The notes under the pieces: generated by a model
Databases searched by the model: none
What the model was told of the DNA's origin: nothing
What the model saw: the letters and a program-made list of their open reading frames with translations, nothing else
Shown: one piece after another, positions 18,071 through 27,261 of the stretch
Layout: each line of letters starts with the position of its first letter
How positions within the stretch are numbered: position 1 is the stretch's first letter
Made by a program: the position numbers and the translations under genes
Assembly (NCBI RefSeq): GCF_023746535.1
Contig: NZ_CP098747.1
Location: forward strand, 496,001 to 560,000
Reading direction: 5' to 3'
Length of the DNA: 64,000 bases
DNA from: Sneathiella marina
Lineage (GTDB): Bacteria; Pseudomonadota; Alphaproteobacteria; Sneathiellales; Sneathiellaceae

Positions 18071-19126
18071 CTATTTGGTCGGGCTTAAAACAACTCTTCC
18101 TTTTACCTTCCCTGCCTGAAGATCCATTAGCGCATTATGTGCTTCATCCAATGGTCTTACCTCGTAAGGGATCGGTGCGACCTTTCCACCTTTTACAAGT
18201 TCCATCAATTCATGCATCTCTTCCAGCGTCCCGACATAGGATCCCTGGATAGTTCTCATCATTAAAGGCATCATGGCAAGGGATATGGGAAGTGAATCGC
18301 CGAACAAACCAACTGATACCAGATGCCCGCCTTTGCAAAGGCCGTTTATACCGAATTCTGTGGTTGCTGGTGCACCGACGAAATCGATTGCACCTTCGGC
18401 ACCACCACCAGTCATTTCAATAAGTTTGGCAACTGCATCCGGATCACCATTATCGATGGTCTCATGCGCCCCGGATTGCCGGGCGATCGACCGTTTAGTC
18501 GCGTCAATATCGGCGACAATTATTTTTGCTTTTGTCACTGAAGAAGCGAAATGTACTGCCGATAAGCCCACGCCGCCAGCGCCAATAATGACAAGGGATT
18601 GATCTTCTCGCAGATGTGCGAGCTTTTTCAGGGCGCTATAAGCGGTCAGACCGGAGCAAGCGTATGTGCAGGCGAGTTCTGTCGGAACACCATCATAGGG
18701 GATAAGGTATTTTGAATGCGGGGCGATGACTTCATCTGCATAGCCGCCATTATATCGTGTTCCAACCGTTTGAGGTGCCATACAAAGAAGTTCGTCCCCT
18801 GCTTTGCACACTGAACATTCCCGACAGCCGATCCATGGAAAGACAATGCGCTTGTCACCGACTTCTACGCCTTCTGCATCGGGACCGAGCGCGACCACTT
18901 CACCAACGACCTCATGGCCCAAGGTAAAAGGCAGTGTCATACGTTGCAGCAAATCAAGCTTTTGTCCACCACCAAGATCAAAAAATCCTTCCCAAATATG
19001 GAGATCACTGTGGCAAACACCGCAAGCATCTACTTTAAGCAACACTTCTGTTCCTTGCGGTTCCGGAGTTGGATAATCTCTTGCTTCCAGCGGTTCTCCG
19101 AATTGGATAATTTGTTGGCTATGCAT
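18071..19126 (-). CDS. Zinc-dependent alcohol dehydrogenase (MDR family)
   Basis: A 351-residue medium-chain dehydrogenase. The catalytic zinc ligands lie in GVCHSDLH (Cys38) and GHEVVGEV. The structural zinc site is four Cys in GCRECSVCKAGDELLC (about 99-114). The Rossmann motif is IIGAGGVGLSAVHFA (about 177-191), followed by ADID, an acidic residue favouring NAD+. The C-terminal GTLEEMHELMELVKGGKV is typical of propanol-preferring or aldehyde-reducing members. GGGAGAA precedes the ATG by 5 bases. The SDR gene lies 51 bases upstream on the same strand, so the two may form an operon acting on an alcohol and its carbonyl product. Confidence 0.92.
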   Translation of the reverse strand: MHSQQIIQFGEPLEARDYPTPEPQGTEVLLKVDACGVCHSDLHIWEGFFDLGGGQKLDLLQRMTLPFTLGHEVVGEVVALGPDAEGVEVGDKRIVFPWIGCRECSVCKAGDELLCMAPQTVGTRYNGGYADEVIAPHSKYLIPYDGVPTELACTYACSGLTAYSALKKLAHLREDQSLVIIGAGGVGLSAVHFASSVTKAKIIVADIDATKRSIARQSGAHETIDNGDPDAVAKLIEMTGGGAEGAIDFVGAPATTEFGINGLCKGGHLVSVGLFGDSLPISLAMMPLMMRTIQGSYVGTLEEMHELMELVKGGKVAPIPYEVRPLDEAHNALMDLQAGKVKGRVVLSPTK

Positions 19127-19177
19127 GGCTTTTCTCCCAAGTTGTTATCGTTTATTGATGTGGTTTCAAAACATGTC

Positions 19178-19945
19178 TCAGTTCTTTACAAAGCGGTCGC
19201 GTAATCGTCTCATCCCCTTTATCCAGCGGTCGTAATCCGCCGTTTTTCGCTGAATATAGTTGAGAACTTCAGGGTGCGGTAAGATAAGAAATTCTTCCTT
19301 ATCAATTGTATTGATAACGCATTCTGCGAGCTGTTCGGGTTCTAAAATACCGTCCACACTGGCAACCGATCCCCCGCCTCTTGTAGCCATAGCAGTTCTT
19401 ACAGACTGCGGACAGAGAACTGAAACACCAACACCCTTATCGCCATAGCGAATAGCCAATGTTTCGGCAAATGCTACTGCAGCATGTTTCGTGACAGAGT
19501 AAGTGGATGAATCTATTTGCGATAGCAGGCCAGCAGCAGAGGCCGTATTGATAAGATATCCCTGACCTCGAGCAACCATTTTGTCTACAACAGCACGTGC
19601 GGCGTAAACGTGTGCCATCACATGCAAATCCCAATTAAGCTGCCAAATATCGTTGTCTGCTTCCTCCCAACCATATCGAATTATACCGGCGTTTGAGCAA
19701 AAAATATCAATTGGCCCATGCGCGTTTTCCGCCAATTGAACTAAATTTTGAATGTCTGATTCCTGCGTGGCGTCACAAACAACAGCTAACCCGTTAACCT
19801 CATCGGCAACTTTCTGCAGCTCATTTTCCTGCACATCGGCAACCGTAATTCCAGCGGCCCCTTCAGATCTAAATCGGCGTGCGAGTTCTCGACCAATTCC
19901 ACTCGCGCCCCCTGTGATGATTATATTTTTGTTTTGTACTTTCAT
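19178..19945 (-). CDS. Short-chain dehydrogenase/reductase
   Basis: A 255-residue classical SDR. The cofactor motif TGGASGIGRELA is at about 12-23, and ADVQ after the second strand suggests NAD+. SNAGI (about 88-92) is present. The catalytic set is Ser in NTASAAG and YSVTKHA (Tyr about 150, Lys about 154). The C-terminal region (LILPHPEVLNYIQRKTADYDRWIKGMRR) resembles the SDRs annotated near acyl-CoA genes, which end in a 'DRWI.GM' helix. It is upstream of the alcohol dehydrogenase. Substrate unknown. Confidence 0.9.
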   Translation of the reverse strand: MKVQNKNIIITGGASGIGRELARRFRSEGAAGITVADVQENELQKVADEVNGLAVVCDATQESDIQNLVQLAENAHGPIDIFCSNAGIIRYGWEEADNDIWQLNWDLHVMAHVYAARAVVDKMVARGQGYLINTASAAGLLSQIDSSTYSVTKHAAVAFAETLAIRYGDKGVGVSVLCPQSVRTAMATRGGGSVASVDGILEPEQLAECVINTIDKEEFLILPHPEVLNYIQRKTADYDRWIKGMRRLRDRFVKN

Positions 19946-20009
19946 AGTTCGGGTTATCCCTAATTCTTATTGTTTTTATGATGCTCATGGTAGCGGTTTT
20001 TCTTGATTG

Positions 20010-20783
20010 CTACCAGAGATTACGAGCTTCAAATACAGACTTTAGTAGAGCAGCATCATCAGACATGATGCCATCAACATTAAGGTCGAGGAGGCGGTTC
20101 ATTTCTGATCGGTCGTTAATTGTCCAAACATGAACTTTTTGGCCCAGTTCATGTGCCTTGTCGATAAATGGTTTATCGATAAGGCGGATATTCCATTGGT
20201 GGGTTGGTATTTGCGCACATTTTGCAGGTGATTTTTTTGCTAAACCAGAAAACCCTGGAATTGTTAAGCTCGCCAAGCGTAGTTTTAGGACTTCCATCGG
20301 TCCCATTGAAGTGCAGACAGCGCCGTCAAAATGCTTTCGGATTTTGTTTAATCTCGCGCCTGAAAACGAACCAATGCACACACGATCTTCCGCTTTGCAT
20401 TGCTTAACTGTTTCGGCAAGAGCTTGAACAGCTCTATCGGACTTCGGATCAATATTTACGCACAGATTTGGCCAAGCATTTAGAATATCAATAAGCTGAG
20501 GAATAGGCTCGCACCCGGACACCCTTGCTTGCTTAACTTGTGACCAGTTTAATTGGGAAACCTTGCCTTTCTCTGCAGTTACCCGATCCAATCGGTCGTC
20601 ATGAAAAGCAATGAGAACACCATCTCGAGTAAGATGCACATCTGTTTCAATATAACGATAACCCAATGAAACCGCCGCTTCGAAGGCCGCCATAGTGTTT
20701 TCTGGTTGTTCGGCAGATGCGCCCCGATGAGCGATTGCAATTGGGCCGCTGGTATTCAGGTAAATTGAGTTAGAGAGGCCCAT
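20010..20783 (-). CDS. Glycerophosphodiester phosphodiesterase
   Basis: About 257 residues of the GDPD TIM-barrel family, which hydrolyses deacylated phospholipids to sn-glycerol-3-phosphate and an alcohol. Catalytic residues are seen as IAHRGASAEQPENT (HR), YIETDVHLTRDG (ExD) and AFHDDRLDR (second His). The C-terminal VHVWTINDRSEMNRLLDLNVDGIMSD is diagnostic. No signal peptide is seen, so a cytoplasmic enzyme is likely. I use ATG 20783; an ATG at 20828 in frame would add 15 non-conserved residues, and neither has an ideal ribosome-binding site. A DeoR/GlpR-type regulator sits 4 kb away, but a link is speculative. Confidence 0.9.
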   Translation of the reverse strand: MGLSNSIYLNTSGPIAIAHRGASAEQPENTMAAFEAAVSLGYRYIETDVHLTRDGVLIAFHDDRLDRVTAEKGKVSQLNWSQVKQARVSGCEPIPQLIDILNAWPNLCVNIDPKSDRAVQALAETVKQCKAEDRVCIGSFSGARLNKIRKHFDGAVCTSMGPMEVLKLRLASLTIPGFSGLAKKSPAKCAQIPTHQWNIRLIDKPFIDKAHELGQKVHVWTINDRSEMNRLLDLNVDGIMSDDAALLKSVFEARNLW

Positions 20784-20864
20784 AATTAGCTTAAATCTTC
20801 CTTCTTGAAACCTTCCGAATGAGTACATACCTGTGCAGAAAGAGAAATTTACAGGAGATAGTTT

Positions 20865-21122
20865 ATGTATACAAAATTTATGATAATCCCATTTGTGGCG
20901 GCAACAACATTTTCTTTTTCCGCCCTTGCTTCCTCAGTACCGCCGGCGAACTCTATGGCGCTTTCGGACGTACTTCAATCAGTGGAAAGGCAGTTTAGCC
21001 CAACTTACATTGATGAGGTGAATTGGGATGATGACGGTTACTGGGAAGTTGAATATGTGGACCAGTATGGATCAAAGAGAGAAATAAAAATCGATCCGAT
21101 AACGGGCGATGTCCGAAAATGA
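20865..21122 (+). CDS. Small exported PepSY-like protein
   Basis: An 85-residue protein with a signal peptide (MYTKFMIIPFVAATTFSFSALA). The mature part holds one PepSY-type unit: an amphipathic helix (ALSDVLQSVERQF) followed by strands YIDEVNWDDDGYWEVEYV and the typical end IKIDPITGDVRK. Single-PepSY secreted proteins are thought to inhibit or assist periplasmic proteases or sense redox or metal state; the specific role is unknown. CAGGAGA lies 6 bases before the ATG. It diverges from the GDPD gene and converges on hspQ. Confidence 0.75.
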   Translation: MYTKFMIIPFVAATTFSFSALASSVPPANSMALSDVLQSVERQFSPTYIDEVNWDDDGYWEVEYVDQYGSKREIKIDPITGDVRK

Positions 21123-21154
21123 TTGTAGCTTTCAATCGATAAAATAGTTGGAAA

Positions 21155-21478
21155 TTACGACTGCAGACGATTTGAATAAATATATCGCCCATCCCGCATT
21201 TCAGAAAAGTAATTTTTAACAGCGGGATGGGACACAGGTTTGCCACTGTCATCATCCAGAAGGTTTTGTTCCGAGACATAGGCTTCGTAAGTCGTTTGTT
21301 CATTTTCAGCAAATAGGTGGTAAAATGGCTGATCTTTTTTAGGCCGGACATTTTCTGGAATTGATTCCCACCATTCATCGGTATTGTTAAATGTTGGATC
21401 AACATCGTAAATTACGCCACGAAACGGATAAATTCTGTGTTTCACGATCTGTCCAATAGCGAATTTTGCGGCTTTCAA
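21155..21478 (-). CDS. hspQ: Heat shock protein HspQ
   Basis: A 107-residue hemimethylated-DNA-binding (YccV-like) protein. HspQ is a Lon substrate and specificity enhancer in enterobacteria. Seen: KFAIGQIVKHRIYPFRGVIYDVDP at the N-terminus, WWESIP, then KKDQPFYHLFAEN and YEAYVSEQNLL, the conserved core. The frame is open to an ATG at 21580, but that would add 34 non-conserved residues. TTG at 21478 has AAGGA 7 bases upstream and gives the usual family length of about 105, so I take TTG as the start. Confidence 0.85.
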   Translation of the reverse strand: MKAAKFAIGQIVKHRIYPFRGVIYDVDPTFNNTDEWWESIPENVRPKKDQPFYHLFAENEQTTYEAYVSEQNLLDDDSGKPVSHPAVKNYFSEMRDGRYIYSNRLQS

Positions 21479-21613
21479 TGTTCGATCCTTAGAAAAAGTA
21501 CTCAAAAAATGACCCTTTATACCTATAGTAATGCACTTTACTGACGGGACAAGATCAATAAACAGGTTTATTCCTGACAAGAAGGAATTGTTGTTGCTAA
21601 AATTTAAATTCGC

Positions 21614-23164
21614 TCAAAGAATGCGACTTTTTTTGTCACCCCAGTATCGATCGCGTAATAGTCGCTTATAGAGTTTTCCCGTTGGTAATCTGGGAAGCTG
21701 CTCTTCAAAATCAATTGAACGTGGGCATTTTTGGCGTGAAAGATTTTGCAAGCAATATTCCATGAACTCTTCGGCCATTTCAGTGCTAGTTGGGACACCA
21801 GGCATTACCTGGACAACGGCTTTTACTTCTTCCCCAAAATCTTCATTTGGCACACCAAATACAGCGGCATCGGCAATCTTTGGATGCGTAATCAACAGGT
21901 TTTCGCATTCCTGCGGATAGATATTTACACCGCCGGAAACGATCATGAAAGTGGCGCGATCTGTTAGGTACAAAAAACCGTCGTCATCGATATATCCGAC
22001 GTCACCAACCGTGCTCATTGTACCATCGGGAGACATGGATTCCCGGGTTCTTTCCGGGTCATTGAAATATTCGAATTCCGAGGCTGTCTTGAACCATACG
22101 GTGCCCGGAGTTCCTTTTGGACTTGGATTCATTTCCTCATCAAGGATATGCAAATCACCCAACAACACTTTGCCGACGGAGCCTTTATGGGCGAGCCATT
22201 CTTCGCTGTTGCATGCGGTGAAGCCCAATCCCTCGGTTGCACCATAATACTCATGTATGATCGGACCCCACCAGTCAATCATTTGCTCTTTAACTTGAAT
22301 AGGACAGGGAGCGGCTGCATGTATGGCAATTTCCAGAGAGGAAAGATCAGCGTTGCTCTTTATCTCTTCAGGTAATTTCAACATTCGAGAGAACATTGTC
22401 GGGACCAATTGACTATGAGTTACTTGATACTTTTTAACCAACGACAAATATTGTTCCGGATCAAAATTCTCCATGATTATCGCTGTACCACCAAACCGGA
22501 TACAAAAGTTCACGGCTGCTTGCGGGGCAGAGTGATAGAGCGGTGCCGGTGACAAATACACCATTCCTTCGCGATACTGCCATAACGACTGGAGGAACTC
22601 GTACAATGGAATTTGTTGAATGGGTGAATTGCCAACCGGCATGGGACGGAGAATTCCTTTTGGTTGACCGGTAGTTCCTGAAGAATAAAGCATTGAGAGT
22701 CCAAGTTGCTCATTCTCGCGAGGCTCGCTGGAAAAACCATCTGTTGCATCTTGCAAGTTCTTAAACGTATCGTCACTTTCTCCGTCGACGATTATTGCCA
22801 TTTTAACATTTGGACAGAGTTTCAATGCTTCGGCGGCAACGCTCCTTTTCGCATCAGATGTAATCAGAATTTTCGACTCACTATTATTGATAATGTAAGC
22901 GAGTTCTTCTGCAGTTAAGTAGGAATTGACACAGGTATAGTAGAGGCCTGAGCGTTCACCAGCTCCGCAAGACTCAAAATAATAGGCGTTGTTCTCCATG
23001 AAGATGGAATAATGATCCTCTGAAACAAGCCCATGGTTTTCCAGCAGTCGGGCGAGTTTGTTAGCTCTCGCCTCATACGCTGCGTACGTAACCATTTCAC
23101 CCGTATTCGCCATAATAAAGGCCGGCCTATTCGGGTGTTCCTGCGCGTGTTTTCCGGGATACAT
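21614..23164 (-). CDS. AMP-binding acyl-CoA synthetase
   Basis: A 516-residue member of the ANL adenylating superfamily. Motifs: the P-loop MLYSSGTTGQPKGI (about 153-166), HEYYGATEGLG (A5, about 291-301), TVGDVGYIDDDGFLYLTDR (A7-A8 hinge, about 377-395) and the catalytic Lys in RLPTGKLYKR near the C-terminus (A10). It activates a carboxylic acid as acyl-AMP and then acyl-CoA. The sequence resembles the medium/long-chain fatty-acid or aryl-CoA ligases often annotated FadD-like. Substrate is not resolved. The acyl-CoA dehydrogenase at 28.5 kb could use its product. Confidence 0.9.
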   Translation of the reverse strand: MYPGKHAQEHPNRPAFIMANTGEMVTYAAYEARANKLARLLENHGLVSEDHYSIFMENNAYYFESCGAGERSGLYYTCVNSYLTAEELAYIINNSESKILITSDAKRSVAAEALKLCPNVKMAIIVDGESDDTFKNLQDATDGFSSEPRENEQLGLSMLYSSGTTGQPKGILRPMPVGNSPIQQIPLYEFLQSLWQYREGMVYLSPAPLYHSAPQAAVNFCIRFGGTAIIMENFDPEQYLSLVKKYQVTHSQLVPTMFSRMLKLPEEIKSNADLSSLEIAIHAAAPCPIQVKEQMIDWWGPIIHEYYGATEGLGFTACNSEEWLAHKGSVGKVLLGDLHILDEEMNPSPKGTPGTVWFKTASEFEYFNDPERTRESMSPDGTMSTVGDVGYIDDDGFLYLTDRATFMIVSGGVNIYPQECENLLITHPKIADAAVFGVPNEDFGEEVKAVVQVMPGVPTSTEMAEEFMEYCLQNLSRQKCPRSIDFEEQLPRLPTGKLYKRLLRDRYWGDKKSRIL

Positions 23165-23251
23165 ATTCCGCCCTCTTTTCGAGTTTTATTATTTATGTAG
23201 GACAAAGAATATGATCTCAGAGAAGTGACTTCAACAAGTTTATGTATCGCC

Positions 23252-23641
23252 TCAAGACACCGGGGGAGGTCCAAAACGATTGTCGCCCTCAGTGCCTTTA
23301 GAGACATACCAAAAAAGAAGTAAAAAGAATCCGATTATTGGTACAAGAAATAAAAGAATCCACCAACCGGATCTATCAGTATCATGAAGGCGCCTCACAG
23401 CAACAGCTAGGTTTGGCAAAAAAATTGCCAATAAAATTATAACGCTGAGAGGTGAGACGGACGCATCGTCAACAGCATTCAATCCAAGCATTGGGGCAAT
23501 AACGACCGCATCAAGAATTCCGGCGATAAACATGATGATAAAAACAGCGAGAGCCCACCACCAATATTCCGGCCTCGCAGCTCTGCCAGAAAAATTTACA
23601 TAGTTTGAAAGTACAGATTTTACAGCCCCTACCATTCCCAT
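23252..23641 (-). CDS. DUF805 membrane protein
   Basis: A 129-residue protein with four hydrophobic helices. The DUF805 signature is clear: NFSGRAARPEYWWWALAVFI near the N-terminus (F.GR..R.EyW), then AVAVRRLHDTDRSGWWILL (about 82-100), and a C-terminal GDNRFGPPP. Function is unknown in the family. AAAGGAG lies 8 bases before the ATG. It lies upstream of the acyl-CoA synthetase on the same strand with an 87-base gap. Confidence 0.9.
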   Translation of the reverse strand: MGMVGAVKSVLSNYVNFSGRAARPEYWWWALAVFIIMFIAGILDAVVIAPMLGLNAVDDASVSPLSVIILLAIFLPNLAVAVRRLHDTDRSGWWILLFLVPIIGFFLLLFWYVSKGTEGDNRFGPPPVS

Positions 23642-23803
23642 AATATCACTCCTTTAAATTCAGTTACTGGTTGTGGGCTATATTAATAGATATCCTTTCC
23701 GCCCGCTACAAAAATCAGCGTGGGGCTGTCCTTCATATGGGGGTTTTAACGGTATGGTTCTTTTCAAATAGGAGTACAATGAGAGAAAACTGAAGCGGGC
23801 TTT

Positions 23804-24706
23804 ATGACTATACAAGAAGCAAAATCAGAAAACAGAATATTAGGCGGCGGTGATTTTTTTCTAATTGCGGCGGTTATTGCCTGGGGTGTCAATTTTCCCA
23901 TTGCTAAATTTACGTTGTCCTACATGGAGCCGGTCGTATTTTCGGCCACAAGATATCTCGCGGCTTCACTGCTTCTCTTTATTATTTTGTTGGTGAGAAG
24001 GGAAGCCATTTCAATTAAGAAGCGAGAAGTTGGCTTACTCGTTATTATCGGCTTTTTTGGTATTACCTTGTTCCAAGGGGGGTGGGCCTATGGCCTCAAT
24101 TTCACCAGTGCATCAAAAGCATCGATTTTAATAACAACGTCACCAATTTTTGGGGCACTGCTATCCGCAATAATGGGAAATCGACCCAGCCTAATGTCTT
24201 GGTGCGGTATAATCATCGCCTTCCTTGGCGTTGTGATTATAATTAACAATAGCCTTACCGAAATCGTCATTGATCATGGATCTATGTTAGGAGATTTACT
24301 GATTGTAGGTGCATCCTTAATGTGGGCTATTTACACTTTTATCTCAGCACCAATTGTATCCCGTCGCGGGCCACTTTTAGTCACAGCTTGGGCAATGCTG
24401 TTCGGTGCAGTTATTTTAAGTTTGGCCGGACATCAGGGGTTAATAGATCAAGATTGGAGCGGTATCACTTCAACGGGCTGGCTTGCATGGGCGGTAACAT
24501 CTGTGTTTGGTGCTGCACTGGCTTTCGTGTGGTACTGTGCAGGGATTGTCCGGCTCGGTATAACGCGCGGCATGGTGTATAGTTTTTTTATTCCTGTTGT
24601 CGCCATTCTGACCTCGGTCCTGTTCTTTGGCGAAACACTTTCACTTGTACAGATATGCGGCGCGGTGGTTATCCTATTTGGAGTTATCCTGACCAGAGCC
24701 GGCTAG
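23804..24706 (+). CDS. DMT-superfamily EamA-type carrier
   Basis: A 300-residue, ten-helix protein with two EamA repeats. Seen: LIAAVIAWGVNFPIAKFTL at helix 1, FTSASKASILITTSPIFGALLSAI at the end of repeat one, GDLLIVGASLMWAIYTFISAPIV opening repeat two, and FFIPVVAILTSVLFFGETLS near the end. It is probably an efflux carrier of a small metabolite. It belongs to a different subfamily from the carrier at 3947. The ATG has only a weak GCGGG-type ribosome-binding site. It converges on the DeoR gene, with 4 bases between stops. Confidence 0.85.
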   Translation: MTIQEAKSENRILGGGDFFLIAAVIAWGVNFPIAKFTLSYMEPVVFSATRYLAASLLLFIILLVRREAISIKKREVGLLVIIGFFGITLFQGGWAYGLNFTSASKASILITTSPIFGALLSAIMGNRPSLMSWCGIIIAFLGVVIIINNSLTEIVIDHGSMLGDLLIVGASLMWAIYTFISAPIVSRRGPLLVTAWAMLFGAVILSLAGHQGLIDQDWSGITSTGWLAWAVTSVFGAALAFVWYCAGIVRLGITRGMVYSFFIPVVAILTSVLFFGETLSLVQICGAVVILFGVILTRAG

Positions 24707-24710
24707 CAAT

Positions 24711-25484
24711 CTAATAATCGGGCGTGTCGATCTCGATTACGTTGACATCTCCATCATTGCAAATATTGCGTATTGCCGGATCTTTTACCCTGTCAGTTAC
24801 AAAGGTATCTACTTGAGTAAGTTTTCCCAGTTTGACTGAAGCGCGCCGTTCGTATTTTGTAGAGTCGGCAACAAGAATAACATGTCGCGCATTTTCGATT
24901 ATAGCTTGTGCCACTTTAACCTCACGAAAATCGTAGTCGAGCAGGAATCCATCCAGATCAATTGCTGAGGCACCGATGACGGCATAGTCGACTTTAAACT
25001 GATTAATAAAATCAACGGCCGCCTCTCCAACAATACCGCCGTCCGACCGACGAACAACACCACCAGCAATTGCGACTTCAATCGACGGATAGAGCCGCAA
25101 ACTATTTGCTACATTAATGTTGTTTGTAACCACCATCAGTCCAGTGTGATTTGTCAGAGCTTGCCCGACCGCTTCTGTTGTCGTCCCAATATTGATAAAC
25201 AAGGAGGCGTTATTTGGGATAATTTGCGCGGTTGCCAGCCCTATTTTACGTTTCTCATCCGCAGCGATTTGGCGCCTCGCTTCATATTCTACATTCTCTT
25301 TTCCGTCTGGATAAATTGCACCGCCATGAAAACGAACAAGAACACGCCCATTACAAAGACTATTTAGGTCCATTCGAATTGTTTGAGGTGTAATATCGAA
25401 ATGTGTCGCCAGTTCGTCCACAAGGACTCTACCTTTTGCTTTCGCTAAGTCGACGATCTCTGATTGTCGTTCACTTAAATACAC
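24711..25484 (-). CDS. DeoR/GlpR-family transcriptional repressor
   Basis: A 257-residue protein. An N-terminal DeoR winged HTH (residues about 2-57, SERQSEIVDLAKAKGRVLVDEL then ITPQTIRMDLN) is followed by the sugar-phosphate sensor domain with NIGTTTEAVGQAL and VIGASAIDLDGFLLDYDFREVKVA. The sensor has the phosphate-sugar isomerase-like fold. I use GTG 25484 because GGAGG lies exactly 7 bases upstream and typical family members begin M.LSERQ; an ATG 8 codons earlier would bury that site. The effector and target genes are not evident. GDPD metabolism (glycerol-3-phosphate) is one possibility. Confidence 0.88.
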   Translation of the reverse strand: MYLSERQSEIVDLAKAKGRVLVDELATHFDITPQTIRMDLNSLCNGRVLVRFHGGAIYPDGKENVEYEARRQIAADEKRKIGLATAQIIPNNASLFINIGTTTEAVGQALTNHTGLMVVTNNINVANSLRLYPSIEVAIAGGVVRRSDGGIVGEAAVDFINQFKVDYAVIGASAIDLDGFLLDYDFREVKVAQAIIENARHVILVADSTKYERRASVKLGKLTQVDTFVTDRVKDPAIRNICNDGDVNVIEIDTPDY

Positions 25485-25609
25485 GCATGTGCCTCCATCT
25501 GACGCCATTTCAAATTCAATTTAGGCATGTTCGAAAATGAATGAAAACAAAAAACGAAGATACTGTGAGAAATGATGCGCGTTCAGCACTTGTAAATTGG
25601 CAGTTACAA

Positions 25610-26428
25610 CTAATTGTCGACCAATTTTCTTGCCATTTTTACATCATTGCGATGGGTGGACAGGTACAAAAATCTTTTCCCGACGCCATTACTGAGTTTG
25701 TACCAAAATCGATAAAAAGGATGCAGTAGTTTCGTCACGCCAGTAATTTTTGATTGCTTATCAAATCGATCGTCGCCGATTGTTGACGGACTTATGAGAT
25801 CGGGCGTGGCGGGAGAAGGGTGAATGAGGAATGTATCGAGCCTCGTTTCCCATGCGCGGCTATGGACAATATCCACAGGAACCCAGTTTTTCTGCATAAA
25901 TCCTAAAAGTGTTTTTGCTGCTTTTTGAGTTAACATATAGGCGTAAGCGCCGCTTGGGGAGGTCGGCACTCTCACAATGGAATATTGATGTCTTAACTTG
26001 AGAAGAGGACGAAATCCGATATCGAAAACTTTGCCATGCCCGACAAAACGGATGAGATCCCAGGGTAAATTAGTGTTATGAATGTCTTCAAGAAGGTCCT
26101 TTAGATTATCTTCTACAAAGACATCATCTTCGAAAACGATGGCAGAAGATATATTCTCATTTATCATTTTTTCGTAAATTTTTCGATGAGAAAGAGAGCA
26201 TCCAATTTCACCATGTCCGAGGTCCTTTGCAAAATACCGCCGCCTTTTTTCTCCATCATAGTCAGGCAAATTCTTGATATCCAAAGCATAGCCATCGACT
26301 GCCTCAATAAAGACAGGGGAAATACCTACTTTGCCAAGGCGTTCGATCATGTCTGATCGACGATGCGTATCTTTGCATCGATTAATAACAAATACCGGTG
26401 GAAGGATTTCATTATCAGGTTCAGGCAA
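25610..26428 (-). CDS. Glycosyltransferase family 25 (LPS/LOS biosynthesis type)
   Basis: A 272-residue protein matching GT25: FVINRCKDTHRRSDMIERLGKVGISPVFIEAVDG in outline at the N-terminus, GEIGCSLSHRKIYEKMI (about 72-88, the GCxxSH motif), AIVFEDDVFVED (DxD-like metal site, about 95-106) and SPSGAYAYMLTQKAAKTLL. Family members transfer galactose or similar sugars to lipooligosaccharide on the cytoplasmic face. The start appears to be TTG at 26428 without a good ribosome-binding site, so the true N-terminus is uncertain. There are no other polysaccharide genes nearby. Confidence 0.88.
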   Translation of the reverse strand: MPEPDNEILPPVFVINRCKDTHRRSDMIERLGKVGISPVFIEAVDGYALDIKNLPDYDGEKRRRYFAKDLGHGEIGCSLSHRKIYEKMINENISSAIVFEDDVFVEDNLKDLLEDIHNTNLPWDLIRFVGHGKVFDIGFRPLLKLRHQYSIVRVPTSPSGAYAYMLTQKAAKTLLGFMQKNWVPVDIVHSRAWETRLDTFLIHPSPATPDLISPSTIGDDRFDKQSKITGVTKLLHPFYRFWYKLSNGVGKRFLYLSTHRNDVKMARKLVDN

Positions 26429-26507
26429 GTTTGATTGTATCCCTTATGTAGCAAGCATGTTTGTAGGAAATAGGAAGCAATTATACAAGGGTGCTGGAAC
26501 TTGTTGC

Positions 26508-27197
26508 TTATGAAACATCATCTATTTCCTGAACCTTCGAAGCGAGCTGGTGAAGGTATTTATCCTTAACTTCCATTTCTTCAAGATGCGCAATTGTATT
26601 CATGAGATATTCGCGGCAAGTCCCAAGATGGCCTTCGCCTGTTGCAAGTAATTTTGCCGTGGCTTCCATATCCAATTTGTCAATATATCTGGGATGGTGC
26701 CTGTTCATTACGAACGTTAACCCGGATACCGTTTTATGAGGTAATTTCATGCGAACCATTTTCGCATCATAAGATCCGGAAATCATCTCACGCATCCACA
26801 GAATTTCCGTCTCACTTTCTATTTTTTTAGATTCTATTCGAAAGGCCCGACCATTGCAGGACCCGCCTCGATCAAGGGCCAGCATCAATCCTGGTCTTTC
26901 TTTGCTACCACGTCCGATTGAAGACTGCAGACAAAATCTCCGCCGATATCCAAAAAGTCGAGCAGGCTGACAATCTACATAATGAAATGCCGGATTCCAA
27001 AGTAACGACCCGTATCCGAAAACCCAGAGATCCTGACCTTGAGCGTGATGCGCAAGATATTCGTGCCGTGTCGCTTCACGTTCATCATGGCTCAGGGCAT
27101 GGAAGGGGCCATGTTTACGTGCTTCACGGATAAGCTCTTCCACTCTTTCACGGTTAAATTCTTCTCGGATCAGCATCTTCGTCACTTTACTTTGCAA
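26508..27197 (-). CDS. chaC: ChaC-type glutathione-specific gamma-glutamylcyclotransferase
   Basis: A 229-residue protein. ChaC enzymes cleave glutathione to 5-oxoproline and Cys-Gly in the cytosol. Seen: VFGYGSLLWNPAF (YGSL motif, about 59-71), GYRRRFCLQSSIGRGSKERPGLMLAL, with the family's GTxxxPGL segment in modified form. It also shows a conserved GSYDAKMVRMKL region with the catalytic Glu expected just before (MREMISGSY), and GHLGTCREYLMNT near the end. Starts are TTG 27197 (AGGA 6 bases upstream) or ATG 27176. Confidence 0.87.
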   Translation of the reverse strand: MQSKVTKMLIREEFNRERVEELIREARKHGPFHALSHDEREATRHEYLAHHAQGQDLWVFGYGSLLWNPAFHYVDCQPARLFGYRRRFCLQSSIGRGSKERPGLMLALDRGGSCNGRAFRIESKKIESETEILWMREMISGSYDAKMVRMKLPHKTVSGLTFVMNRHHPRYIDKLDMEATAKLLATGEGHLGTCREYLMNTIAHLEEMEVKDKYLHQLASKVQEIDDVS

Positions 27198-27261
27198 ATT
27201 ACATCCTGATAGGCTCTAAATATAAGGCGAGCATTTACAGGAATTAGGTTGGATAGAAGTA

